DNA of 64,000 bases from Dysgonamonadaceae bacterium (GCA_031272085.1 JAISUN010000038.1:1-64000); one strand, 5' to 3'. Shown: positions 30,401-38,644, counted from the first letter of the stretch. A program made the numbers and translations. Notes: generated by a model from the sequence alone, not told the origin.

Positions 30401-31361
30401 CTACTGTTACCACTTTTTCCCAGTCTTTATTGCGCTCAATGCCGGCTTGCCAGAATTTTTGGAGTTCATCGGCATTTTTCTCATAATTCCAAACGCCTTT
30501 TCCGTAGCGCCGCCACTCGTCGTGAGCGCGTCCGAGCGGCTCGTGATGCGATGTTCCGATAACGATTCCCATTTCGTCGGCCAAAATACCGTTTTGCGGG
30601 TCGTCGTCGTAGAAAGCGTTTCCCCACATTGCCGGCCAGAAAAAATTACCTTTCAGGCGCAGGATGAGTTCAAAAATATGTTGGTACATTTTCGCGTTCA
30701 CTCCGCCGAATTTTTCTTCGCACCAGCCCTGAAAAGCGGGGGCTTCGTCGTTGATGAAAATTCCGCGCAGGGCAATGGCAGGCTCGCCGTCGGTGTAAAT
30801 TCCGGGCTTGAAATAGAGGTTTTCGCGATGGACAACGGGAACGTCAGCCCACCAGTACCATGGTGAAATGCCCGCCTGCTGCGAGAGTTCGTAAATGCCG
30901 TAAATCGTTCCACGCTTGTCGCTTCCGGCGATAACCAAGGCTTTGTCGATGCCTTCGGCCGGCTTTTCGACAAGAGTAATGATAAATTTTTCGCGTTTTC
31001 CGATAATTTCATTGGCAAGCCGTTTATCTTTCAGGATTTTGTCGATAAAATGGGAATTGCCTGCGGTTCCCGCTATTATAGCGGTGTTGCCGCCCGTTTT
31101 CGGCGAATGTCCGCTTACGCGCCTGAAATCTTCCCGCAAGTCCGCCGCAGCGCGAAGAACGCCCTTAAAATCGGCCTCGTCGGTTAGTATTTGTATGGAT
31201 AAACCGTTGGTAATCAGCGGAAAATAAGAGTTGTCAGCCGCCGTTTCAAACACAAATTTTTCAACTCCGAATTGCGGTTGATTATCGCCCGCGCGGACAA
31301 AACCCGCGCTTGCAAAGGCAAATACGAGTGTTAGACAGCGAGCAGCACAGTGCATTTTCAT
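27408..31361 (-). CDS. GH115 xylan alpha-1,2-glucuronidase fused to C-terminal CE15-like glucuronoyl esterase
   Basis: N-terminal GH115 features (GTIYGIYELSQQAGISPWYWWADVPV, ALRGIFINDEAPAFQGW, FFWPAMWGNAFYDDDP); C-terminal alpha/beta-hydrolase with GHSRYGKATLVAMAYD, SSSGAMGISQSRRHLGE and RRHAGGHDAAPNYP typical of CE15; signal peptide. Confidence 0.85.
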   Translation of the reverse strand: MKMHCAARCLTLVFAFASAGFVRAGDNQPQFGVEKFVFETAADNSYFPLITNGLSIQILTDEADFKGVLRAAADLREDFRRVSGHSPKTGGNTAIIAGTAGNSHFIDKILKDKRLANEIIGKREKFIITLVEKPAEGIDKALVIAGSDKRGTIYGIYELSQQAGISPWYWWADVPVVHRENLYFKPGIYTDGEPAIALRGIFINDEAPAFQGWCEEKFGGVNAKMYQHIFELILRLKGNFFWPAMWGNAFYDDDPQNGILADEMGIVIGTSHHEPLGRAHDEWRRYGKGVWNYEKNADELQKFWQAGIERNKDWEKVVTVGMRGDGDEPMSQNANIALLERIISDQRKIIADVTGKPAEQTPQVWALYKEVQDYYDQGMRVPDDVTLLLSDDNWGNVRKLPAPGAPRRKGGYGMYYHVDYVGAPRNYKWLNVSQIQRIWEQMNLTYSHGVDRLWVLNVGDLKPMEFPISFFLAQAWNPARFKAKNLEAWTEQWCAQQFGQKFAAEAARLLNLQARYASRVTPEMLNERTFSLENYGEFETAVSAYKALALDAFRFYNRLPAEYRDAFDELVLFPINAVCNLYEMYYALAMNRQYSAVYDLRANEFADKVKECFVRDSLLTEHYNREIADGKWAHQMDQIRIGYTSWQQPDKSIMPKVEYVPTEAFTPKTQAFAEKDGYVSVEAENFARSAGTDKIKWEIIPWLGRTKSAVTTFPQNVYPTDKDLVYLEYDFQTVSEGKANVTLLLAPTLNFNANKGLRYALSIDGGKETTVNFNGQYSGELGRWQGERIIWQPTEMEIGAAGRHTLRIRVLEPGIVFEKIIIDFGGLKPSYLGPPESEMTRPDKIFPDFPPATVSTKQDHDQMMEQLGLKYPVIKPESDDRTRTNKPKAAYEGHTRRTSYGLWNNYLQSWEPEGDYWSGAKFYPPLPLHNLDGLTANTWETRRAKIFDEIQKIYGYIPADAAKLKIDWNLSEPTIVKEVFGRDFKPAPTTPFREYRLTGKIDVSSYPAIRHAPLISGILRLPADLPEGKKAPVVILISWSFGGRLICDEDLWKTMSEAGFGVLYFDPVALQPDNGESLTDYLIGLVNKGNWRKPTDWGTLVAWGWGVSRIIDFFETSTLVDASKIALTGHSRYGKATLVAMAYDRRIAVASPSSSGAMGISQSRRHLGEDLENCVWDSEYHWTAGNAMIYAGVDESSKDGYLPRKVLQMPVDAESLVALCAPRPLFVGCGSDTAGDAWADPYGHYLTAAAASPVYQLLGKQGLVMNDTMDYRGQKIPYPVTDKAYLQGEIGFRRHAGGHDAAPNYPTFKEFLLKYWK

Positions 31362-31576
31362 AATATTAGAGCAAATTAATTATTAAAAAATATCGTTTGC
31401 AAAATTAGTTTTTTGTTGAGAAAATGAGGGTTAATTATGTTACAAATTTTTTTGCTTATGTAACAAAATTGATTTTTTTGACGAGTTTATAATACGGAAA
31501 GACGATTTTGCGGAAAGAAAATCGGAAAAAATAAAAAATATTAGGTAAAAAAATATTGAATTTAAAATTTTTGTTA

Positions 31577-31584
31577 TACCTTTG
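31577..31584 (+). promoter_or_regulatory. Bacteroidetes -7 box (TACCTTTG) upstream of structured RNA
   Basis: TAnnTTTG with an upstream TTG; places a start near 31590. Confidence 0.55.
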
Positions 31585-31589
31585 TATAA

Positions 31590-31795
31590 AATTTATAGTG
31601 TATGAAGTAAAAGTAACATAACAATACGAAAAGACATAAAAAAGCGTCAAACGCTATATTCTTGCTTTCTGAAATGTGAGAAGTTTTAAAAGCCCGTAGA
31701 ATATAAGTGTCTGTATGCGTTGCATACGGGCTTATTGTTCGGGCAACGGTTATTCTCACAACCACAGAAAGCGGATAGTAAGTCCGCTTTTTTGT
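31590..31795 (+). ncRNA. putative structured RNA (6S-like rod or regulatory leader) upstream of AraC gene
   Basis: Own -7 box; nested stems gctttctg/cagaaagc (31664-31671/31765-31772), tgtgagaa/ttctcaca (31675-31682/31753-31760), agcccgta/tacgggct (31691-31698/31725-31732); ends in an intrinsic terminator. Confidence 0.55.
31768..31795 (+). terminator. intrinsic terminator
   Basis: aaagcgga-tagtaag-tccgcttt followed by T tract. Confidence 0.75.
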
Positions 31796-31912
31796 TTCTG
31801 ACAGACAATCATCACTTACCGATATTTATATTATATATTTCCGCAATACCCCAAAAGGCTTAACTTTTGGGGCCGATTGACTATCATTGTATTAATTTAA
31901 AAAGGCACAATT

Positions 31913-32785
31913 ATGTATTGCGATGAAATTTGTAACGTTGAACAGCACCTTGCCTGTCCGGACTACCAGTCGGCCGACAATCCGCTTGTCGAACTGCTGA
32001 CTTTCGGCGAAGGCGAAAAAATACGGCGCGTAAAGCCGTACAGCCAACTTGTGTTTGTCGTTCGCGGCGAACTCGAATTTTCGTATGCCTCGAATAGCGG
32101 GCTGAAAGCCGTTGAAAACGATTTTTTTATCATTCCTCAAAAAATAGGCTTCAATATCTGTTTTCAACGGCCGGCTTCGCTGCTTATTTTTACCCTAAAA
32201 CTCGACATTGTTTTCTGCCAACAACTGCGCCGCGACATCCTGAACCTCGACGACTACGCCGTCCGCAGGAAACCAATTGTCCTGTCTGCCAACAAATTGC
32301 TGCTGGACTTAATGGAACTCGCAGCGGCAGCCGTCGGAAAATGTTTTCTCTGCACTATCTTCTTCCGCTCGCAGATAGCGGGCCTCATTACGTCTATTTC
32401 CGCCTTTTATCCCCGCGAAGAAGCGTTACAATTCTTTTCGCCCCTGGTCAGCCACTCGTTGCGCGATATCGACGACGACATATTCAAATCGACCGTCCTG
32501 CAAGCGCAAAACAGCATATTTTCCGTCCGTGAACTCGCCGACCTCGCAAATCAAAATGTTGTTACTTTCCGCCGGCGATTCGAACGGATATTCAATATGC
32601 AGCCACACGCATGGATTACGCAAAACCGCAAACGACTGATTTACGAAGAATTGACAATGAACACAAAAACGCTCGCCGAAATAGTGTATATGTTCAACTT
32701 TTCGAGGACAAACGAACTTGCACGTTTTTGCCAAATACATTTCGGACAAACAGCAAAGTCAATTCGAGATAACAAAAACAGGTAA
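31913..32785 (+). CDS. AraC-family transcriptional regulator
   Basis: C-terminal HTH: FSVRELADLANQNVVTFRRRFERIFNMQPHAWITQNRKRLIYEEL...LAEIVYMFNFSRTNELARFCQIHFGQTAKSIR. Confidence 0.85.
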   Translation: MYCDEICNVEQHLACPDYQSADNPLVELLTFGEGEKIRRVKPYSQLVFVVRGELEFSYASNSGLKAVENDFFIIPQKIGFNICFQRPASLLIFTLKLDIVFCQQLRRDILNLDDYAVRRKPIVLSANKLLLDLMELAAAAVGKCFLCTIFFRSQIAGLITSISAFYPREEALQFFSPLVSHSLRDIDDDIFKSTVLQAQNSIFSVRELADLANQNVVTFRRRFERIFNMQPHAWITQNRKRLIYEELTMNTKTLAEIVYMFNFSRTNELARFCQIHFGQTAKSIRDNKNR

Positions 32786-32896
32786 AATAACGCTTTTTGA
32801 ATAAAAATTGTCGCAAATTAACATTTATTCTTAAATATCCTCACTTTTTGCGATTAAAAATTTCCAATTATTGTCATTCCAGTACAATAACCGCCT

Positions 32897-32904
32897 TAAC
32901 TTTG
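32897..32904 (+). promoter_or_regulatory. Bacteroidetes -7 box (TAACTTTG)
   Basis: TAnnTTTG upstream of 32974 gene. Confidence 0.5.
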
Positions 32905-32973
32905 CAGCCGGAAATATAAAATATTACTTCGGTAATGATTTTTTGTAACTAACTTGTTTAAAATTATACAAAA

Positions 32974-33834
32974 ATGAAAAGAACAGTTTATTTGGCGGCC
33001 GCATTGACAATAATGCTGGCCACAGGCGCTGAAGCGCAGGTAACAATAGGCGCAAACGACGCGCCGAAAGTAACGCTCGACGTCCGCGGGAAAGCGGCGA
33101 CGGCAACCTCTGCCGACGGCTTGACTGAAAATGCGAAAAACAACATCAAACTCGGCGGAACTTTAAGCGAAAACACTACTATTGCCCACGGAAGTTACAC
33201 TTTGACTCATTCAGGTACAGGTAAAGAAATTATCAGTACGCCTTTGCAAATTACCAGCGGCTCGCCGGGCGAAACCAAAGTGCTGACGAGCGACGCCAGC
33301 GGAAATGCTACATGGCAGCCTTCATTGACAGCATCAACATACAGAGGAACAGCAGTACCTCAACAAAAAGTATCTATACCCTGTTATGCAAAAGAAGAAG
33401 TTTATATAGATACTATTAATTACATTGATTTGCCAAAAGGATTATGGCGTGTAGATATGAGCATGCCTTTCCAAATAAAGGACGCCACCCCATCGACAGG
33501 CGGCAGTGTAGAAATTTCGGTTGGTTTGACAAGTATAATAATAGACCCGGGTTCCGCAGCGTCGCTCCCCAACGGAAATTTTCACTCTATAATGGATTCT
33601 GGACAACCAGCGAGCGCGGGTTCAGTTGCTATTTCCGGAAATCATCCGGCTAATACAGCATCAAGAGGCAATGTAACATTTTTCCTCGATAATACTAATT
33701 CAGGCATTACACGATTTTATACAATGATAGGCAGATATGCAGAAGGGAGAAATTTAGTCCCTAATGGACTTCTTTATTTACCGGAGGGAAGAGGGTGTGG
33801 TATTTATGCTACATCTATGCAGTGGGCTAATTGA
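32974..33834 (+). CDS. secreted protein of 'AQVTIG' N-terminal type
   Basis: Signal peptide ending GAEA|QVTIGANDAPKVTLDVRGKA; TKVLTSDASGNATWQP motif; shares N-terminus with the 52802 product. Confidence 0.6.
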   Translation: MKRTVYLAAALTIMLATGAEAQVTIGANDAPKVTLDVRGKAATATSADGLTENAKNNIKLGGTLSENTTIAHGSYTLTHSGTGKEIISTPLQITSGSPGETKVLTSDASGNATWQPSLTASTYRGTAVPQQKVSIPCYAKEEVYIDTINYIDLPKGLWRVDMSMPFQIKDATPSTGGSVEISVGLTSIIIDPGSAASLPNGNFHSIMDSGQPASAGSVAISGNHPANTASRGNVTFFLDNTNSGITRFYTMIGRYAEGRNLVPNGLLYLPEGRGCGIYATSMQWAN

Positions 33835-33870
33835 TGGTTGCAGGGATTAAGAACTTTAAGGCTTTAAGGA

Positions 33871-33903
33871 AAACCTGTTAGGTTTCAAAAACCTAACAGG
33901 TTT
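33871..33903. repeat. 33-nt nested palindromic element, copy 1 (intergenic)
   Basis: AAACCT GTT AGGTTT CAA AAACCT AAC AGGTTT: 15-bp perfect arms, each itself a 6-3-6 palindrome. Confidence 0.9.
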
Positions 33904-34007
33904 AGAAGAAAGAAAAGCGGTGTTTGAAATATTGGATTTTACCAAAAAAATTGGTGGTTAGGAAAAAATTTGTATCTTTGCGGTGAAATTTTAATTATTA
34001 ATTTATT

Positions 34008-34199
34008 ATGGCAATAGAAAAACAGCGCAGCAGTGCAATTAAACGTGAACGCGATATGTTGCTCGAAATGCTTCTGAAAAAGGCAGGTCTTAAATACAGC
34101 GAACTGGTTGATTTTACGACCAATGAATGGGTTGCTACGCATACCGACCTTTTAAGTCCCGCCGAAAAAAAGCAATTCCAATTATTGAAACTTCAATGA
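34008..34199 (+). CDS. small protein (63 aa), putative antitoxin of PIN-domain pair
   Basis: MAIEKQRSSAIKRERDMLLEMLLKKAGLKYSELVDFTTNEWVATHTDLLSPAEKKQFQLLKLQ; stop overlaps PIN start (ATGA). Confidence 0.6.
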   Translation: MAIEKQRSSAIKRERDMLLEMLLKKAGLKYSELVDFTTNEWVATHTDLLSPAEKKQFQLLKLQ

Positions 34200-34633
34200 G
34201 GGCAAAGCGAGTATTTATAGATACTAACGTTTTGATTAAGTCATATACGGCAAAATATACTGGCGATTTGACTTGCGAAAAATGTATGAATTATCTTCTA
34301 AAACGGGAAGATACACAACTTTATACAACCGTGCAAGCGATAATTGTGATGTTTTCCACATTGCAAAAAGCGAGAATAAATCGTCCTGCAATAGATAAAA
34401 AGCATATTATTGATTATTATCACAAACTGTTGCCAAAGATAGAAGTGTTTAACTGTACAAAACAGGACATAGAAAATTCATTCAAGTTTCCGAGCGAAGA
34501 TTTGGAAGACAATTTCCAGTATGCTGTTGGTCAGAAAGTAGATTGTATCTACTATGTTACTGAAAATAAGGCAGATTTCAGCGATTTTCCAAAGATTTTG
34601 ATTGTTAATCCGAAAAAGCCTTATTTCCTGTAA
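34196..34633 (+). CDS. PIN-domain ribonuclease-like protein (putative toxin)
   Basis: RVFIDTNVLIKSY...DCIYYVTENKADFSDFPKILIVNPKKPYF, typical PIN N- and C-terminal motifs. Confidence 0.75.
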   Translation: MRAKRVFIDTNVLIKSYTAKYTGDLTCEKCMNYLLKREDTQLYTTVQAIIVMFSTLQKARINRPAIDKKHIIDYYHKLLPKIEVFNCTKQDIENSFKFPSEDLEDNFQYAVGQKVDCIYYVTENKADFSDFPKILIVNPKKPYFL

Positions 34634-34661
34634 ATAACGCTTTTTCTGCATAATACAAAAT

Positions 34662-34706
34662 AATCGCACAAACCAATAAAATTCAAAGGTTTGTGCGATT
34701 TTTTTA
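34662..34706 (+). terminator. intrinsic terminator after PIN gene
   Basis: aatcgcacaaacc ... ggtttgtgcgatt (13 bp) followed by T tract. Confidence 0.8.
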
Positions 34707-34737
34707 TTAACAGTTCATATTATTTGACGAAAAATGG

Positions 34738-34777
34738 TAGTTAGTTTAGTTATTAATTAGTTAGTTAGTTAGTTTTA
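34738..34777. repeat. TTAG-rich tandem tract
   Basis: gttagtttagttattaattagttagttagttagtttt. Confidence 0.7.
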
Positions 34778-34940
34778 ATATAAGCGATGTGCGTACATCA
34801 AACAGGTTTAGCCAAAACCTTTTTTGTTTTATGCTGTGTGGCAGGCTGTTAAGCAATGCGCTTGGTTTTGTAGATGCCTGATAAATTTAGTTTTTAATAA
34901 AAAAAATATTTTATAGGCGGTTGAAAGGAAAAATTTTTTG

Positions 34941-34948
34941 TAACTTTG
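34941..34948 (+). promoter_or_regulatory. Bacteroidetes -7 box (TAACTTTG) upstream of kbl
   Basis: TAnnTTTG about 24 nt upstream of ATG. Confidence 0.55.
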
Positions 34949-34971
34949 CATAATTTTAATTTCACACAGTT

Positions 34972-36168
34972 ATGATACCATATCAAAAATTTCAAAACTA
35001 CTTAAATCAGGAACTTGACTCTATCCGCTCGGCGGGACTGTACAAGGACGAAAGAATCATAGCCTCCCCGCAATCATCGGTTATCAGGCTCGCTTCGGGA
35101 AAAGAAGTGCTGAACTTCTGCGCTAACAACTACCTCGGACTTTCCGACCGGCAGGAACTTATCGACGCGGCTCAAAACGCGATGAGCAGCCGTGGTTACG
35201 GAATGTCGTCGGTGCGCTTTATATGCGGAACCCAGGATTTGCACAAGAAATTGGAGGCGGCAATCGCCCGTTTTTTCGGAACGGAAGACACGATTCTTTA
35301 CGCTTCCTGCTTCGACGCTAACGGCGGGGTTTTTGAACCTCTGCTCGGCGAAGGCGACGCAATAATCTCGGACGCCCTAAACCACGCTTCAATCATCGAC
35401 GGAGTGCGCCTTTGCAAGGCTGTACGCTATCGTTACGCCAACGCTTCCATGGAAGACCTCGAATCGCAGTTGCAGGCGGCGCAGGCACAACGTTTCCGGC
35501 TTATTGTTACCGACGGGGTTTTCTCGATGGACGGAAATGTCGCTCCCCTCGACCAAATCCATCGTTTAGCCGAAAAATATGATGCAATGGTTATGGTCGA
35601 TGAATCGCACTCGGCCGGCGTAGTCGGCAAAACAGGACGCGGAACTACCGAACTTTACGACCTGAAAGGCAAAGTAGATATTCTGACCGGAACGCTCGGA
35701 AAGGCTTTCGGCGGCGCAATCGGCGGCTTCACTACCGGACGCAGGGAAATTATCGACATTCTGCGCCAGCGTTCGCGTCCCTATCTTTTCTCTAATTCTA
35801 TTCCGCCTTCGGTTGCCGGAGCGGGAATTGCGGCATTTGAACTGCTCGAAAATTCCAACGAACTGCAAGACCGCCTGCACGAAAATGCAGCATATTTTAC
35901 CGGAAAAATGATAGAGGCCGGTTTTGACATAAAACCCACACAGTCGGCAATTTGCGCTGTAATGCTTTACGACGCCCGCCTGTCGCAGGAAATGGCGGCA
36001 AAACTGCTTGACGAGGGCATTTACGTTACCGGATTTTATTATCCTGTCGTCCCGAAAGGACAGGCCAGAATCCGCGTGCAACTTTCGGCTGCCCACAAAC
36101 GCGAGCATCTCGACAAGTGCATCGCCGCATTTGCAAAAACAGGAAAAGAACTTGGAGTATTAAAGTAA
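34972..36168 (+). CDS. kbl: glycine C-acetyltransferase (2-amino-3-ketobutyrate CoA ligase)
   Basis: NFCANNYLGLSDRQELIDAA, VMVDESHSAGVVGKTGRGT, TGTLGKAFGGAIGGFTTG. Confidence 0.95.
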   Translation: MIPYQKFQNYLNQELDSIRSAGLYKDERIIASPQSSVIRLASGKEVLNFCANNYLGLSDRQELIDAAQNAMSSRGYGMSSVRFICGTQDLHKKLEAAIARFFGTEDTILYASCFDANGGVFEPLLGEGDAIISDALNHASIIDGVRLCKAVRYRYANASMEDLESQLQAAQAQRFRLIVTDGVFSMDGNVAPLDQIHRLAEKYDAMVMVDESHSAGVVGKTGRGTTELYDLKGKVDILTGTLGKAFGGAIGGFTTGRREIIDILRQRSRPYLFSNSIPPSVAGAGIAAFELLENSNELQDRLHENAAYFTGKMIEAGFDIKPTQSAICAVMLYDARLSQEMAAKLLDEGIYVTGFYYPVVPKGQARIRVQLSAAHKREHLDKCIAAFAKTGKELGVLK

Positions 36169-36174
36169 TTGATA

Positions 36175-37197
36175 ATGAAAGCATTAGTAAAAAAATACAA
36201 CGAAAAAGGAATTTGGCTCGAAGATGTTCCAATGCCAGAAATGGGCGCCGACGATGTGTTGATAAAAATCAAGAAAAACGCAATCTGCGGAACCGACCTT
36301 CACATCTACGAATGGAACCAGTGGGCGAAAGATACGATAAAAACCCCGATGACGATAGGCCACGAATACGTAGGCGAAATCGTAGATAAGGGAGCAAACG
36401 TTCATCATCTCGAAATCGGACAGCGGGTTACGGGCGAAGGCCATACCTACTGCGGACACTGCCGCAACTGCCGGCGCGGAAAACTCCACGTCTGCGAAAA
36501 TTCAATAGGCGTGGGCGTAAACCGCGACGGAGCAATGGCAGAATACCTGTCGCTTCCTGCTACTAACGTCATCACGCTCGACCCCCGCATTTCGGACGAC
36601 ATTGCCGCAATTATGGACCCCTTCGGAAATGCTACTCACACCGCATTTTCATTTCCCCTGCTCGGCGAGGACGTTCTGATTACCGGAGCCGGACTGATAG
36701 GTTCGATTGCAACAGCCATAACCCGCTTTGCGGGAGCGCGTTACGTAGTAGTTACCGACGTGAACGACTACCGCCTTGAACTCGCAAAGAAAATGGGCGC
36801 AACGCTGACCGTCAATCCCGCCAAAGGCGAGAAAGTCGCCGATGCAATGCACCAACTGAATATCAAGGGATTCGACGTAGGCCTCGAAATGTCGGGCGCT
36901 CCGCAGGCTTTCAACGAGATGCTCGATTCGATGTACAACGGTTCCTGCGTATCCCTGCTCGGAATTTTGCCCGACGGAGCCGGAATTAATTGGAGCAAAG
37001 TGATTTTCAAAGCGCTGACGCTGCAAGGCATTTACGGCCGCCAGATGTGGGAAACTTGGTACAAGATGCAGCAGATGCTGATTGCCGGAATCGACATTTC
37101 GCCAATCATCACGCACCGCTTCCCGATAGCCGATTTCCAGAAAGGCTTCGATGCAATGGAAAGCGGAAATTGCGGAAAAGTGCTGCTGGAATGGTAA
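36175..37197 (+). CDS. tdh: L-threonine 3-dehydrogenase
   Basis: [55 protein letters not shown], immediately after kbl. Confidence 0.95.
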   Translation: MKALVKKYNEKGIWLEDVPMPEMGADDVLIKIKKNAICGTDLHIYEWNQWAKDTIKTPMTIGHEYVGEIVDKGANVHHLEIGQRVTGEGHTYCGHCRNCRRGKLHVCENSIGVGVNRDGAMAEYLSLPATNVITLDPRISDDIAAIMDPFGNATHTAFSFPLLGEDVLITGAGLIGSIATAITRFAGARYVVVTDVNDYRLELAKKMGATLTVNPAKGEKVADAMHQLNIKGFDVGLEMSGAPQAFNEMLDSMYNGSCVSLLGILPDGAGINWSKVIFKALTLQGIYGRQMWETWYKMQQMLIAGIDISPIITHRFPIADFQKGFDAMESGNCGKVLLEW

Positions 37198-37213
37198 TTT
37201 GCGGTAGAAAACC

Positions 37214-38638
37214 TTATTTCCCGTTCATAATCTCATATTCAGCCTGTTTCACGCGATAGGCGGAAACGGCTTCGGTATATTGGTCGCGGCTCTGTTGAAG
37301 CAGGTTTTGCGCTTCGAGCAGGTCGGACAGGGTGGTTACGCCGGCATTGTAGTTGTCGCGGTTGATTTTCAGGTTTTCTTCGGCTGAGGCGATGGATTTT
37401 TTGGCGAGCAGGATTTGCCGGTAAGCCTCGTTGAGTTCGTTGCCGACCTGCTGCATTTGCAGGCGCAGCAAATCCGACTGTTCGCGCCGGGTATTTTCGG
37501 CTTTCAGAACTTCGAGTTTTTTGCGCTTTATGGCGTGCGAGCCGCCCCACCAGTCCGAAATCGGCACGGAAACGGTCGCAAACAGCATCCCGAAATCGTT
37601 TTTCATTCCGTCAGCCTTGTTCCAGTCGAAGCGCATAAAGTTGTAACCGGCTCCGACAGCGATTGTCGGCAGGTTTTTGCCGATTTCCATCTTTTGCTGC
37701 AAACGGGCTACTTCTACCGATTTTTCCAAAAGTTGGTATTCGGGACGGTTTTCAACGTTGCCTTGTAAACTTGGAAAGTTTTCAAAACTTTCCAAGTTTG
37801 GATTCTCAACATCAAAATCATAATTATCCAGCCCGATATGCAGCGCCAGCGCCATTTTCAGGATTTGCAGCCCGTTTTGGGCTTTCAGGCGGCCGCTTTC
37901 GAGGCGGTTTTGTTCGAGTTCTACGCGCAGGAGGTCGTTGCGGGTGGTCAAGCCGGCATCGACAGCCGCTTTCACGTCCGAAAGGATTCGGTCGAGCATA
38001 ACTGCCGAATTATCAATGGTTTTCATTTTCTCTTTCAGAGAAACGATTTGCCAGAAATAGCGTTCGGTAGCGAGCAGAACCTCGTTTTCGGACATCTGTT
38101 TTTGCAGTCGGCTGACTTCGGCTCCTGCCTTTGCGAGGCGGTTTCCGTTGATGATTTGTCCGCCGACGAAAATGGGTTGCGTCGCCATAATCCCGCCCAC
38201 GTAGCCGTTTTTCAGCATTTCAATTTTTTGAGGTTGAGCCAAACTTTGCTGCAAACCTTGCAGAGCGGCAGGGTCAATCGGCGCTCCCTGCTGCATCAGC
38301 CAGACGATTAGGGGCGTCATCCCCTCCATCATCGGTTGCAGGGTTGCCGACAAATCAATGTCCATCGAGATGAGCGGGTTGTTTGCCGCAAAACCCATTC
38401 CGGTGCCGCTAATCGACGGAAAATATTTCGTAAATGCCTCTTTCTTTTGCTGTTCGGCAATTTTGACCGACAAATCGGCATTCTGCATTTCGGCATTGTT
38501 TTTCAACGCCATCGCTTTGCACTGTTCCAATGTCAGAACCTGTTGTGCATTGCCGGATAACACGTTAAGCACATTTAGCACGCAGATGACGCAGATAATA
38601 CGCAGATTTTCGCAGATTTTTATATTTGATTTTGACAT
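37214..38638 (-). CDS. TolC-family outer membrane efflux protein
   Basis: LTLEQCKAMALKNNAEMQNADLSVKIAEQQKKEAFTKYFPSISG; downstream of RND/MFP genes. Confidence 0.9.
   Translation of the reverse strand: MSKSNIKICENLRIICVICVLNVLNVLSGNAQQVLTLEQCKAMALKNNAEMQNADLSVKIAEQQKKEAFTKYFPSISGTGMGFAANNPLISMDIDLSATLQPMMEGMTPLIVWLMQQGAPIDPAALQGLQQSLAQPQKIEMLKNGYVGGIMATQPIFVGGQIINGNRLAKAGAEVSRLQKQMSENEVLLATERYFWQIVSLKEKMKTIDNSAVMLDRILSDVKAAVDAGLTTRNDLLRVELEQNRLESGRLKAQNGLQILKMALALHIGLDNYDFDVENPNLESFENFPSLQGNVENRPEYQLLEKSVEVARLQQKMEIGKNLPTIAVGAGYNFMRFDWNKADGMKNDFGMLFATVSVPISDWWGGSHAIKRKKLEVLKAENTRREQSDLLRLQMQQVGNELNEAYRQILLAKKSIASAEENLKINRDNYNAGVTTLSDLLEAQNLLQQSRDQYTEAVSAYRVKQAEYEIMNGK
37767..37799. repeat. 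33-nt nested palindromic element, copy 2 (inside TolC CDS)
   Basis: AAACTT GGA AAGTTT TCA AAACTT TCC AAGTTT; in-frame, encodes about NLESFENFPSL. Confidence 0.92.
38578..38622. repeat. CGCAGAT iterated repeat spanning TolC signal peptide codons
   Basis: cgcagat-ga-cgcagat-aata-cgcagat-tttt-cgcagat (4 copies); reverse strand ATCTGCG series. Confidence 0.75.
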
Positions 38639-38644
38639 ATTCTT

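Noticed and set aside
32923-32936. attac-ttcg-gtaat UUCG mini-hairpin followed by T-rich sequence in the 32974 leader
   Set aside because: Only 5 AU-rich base pairs; too weak to call an attenuator.
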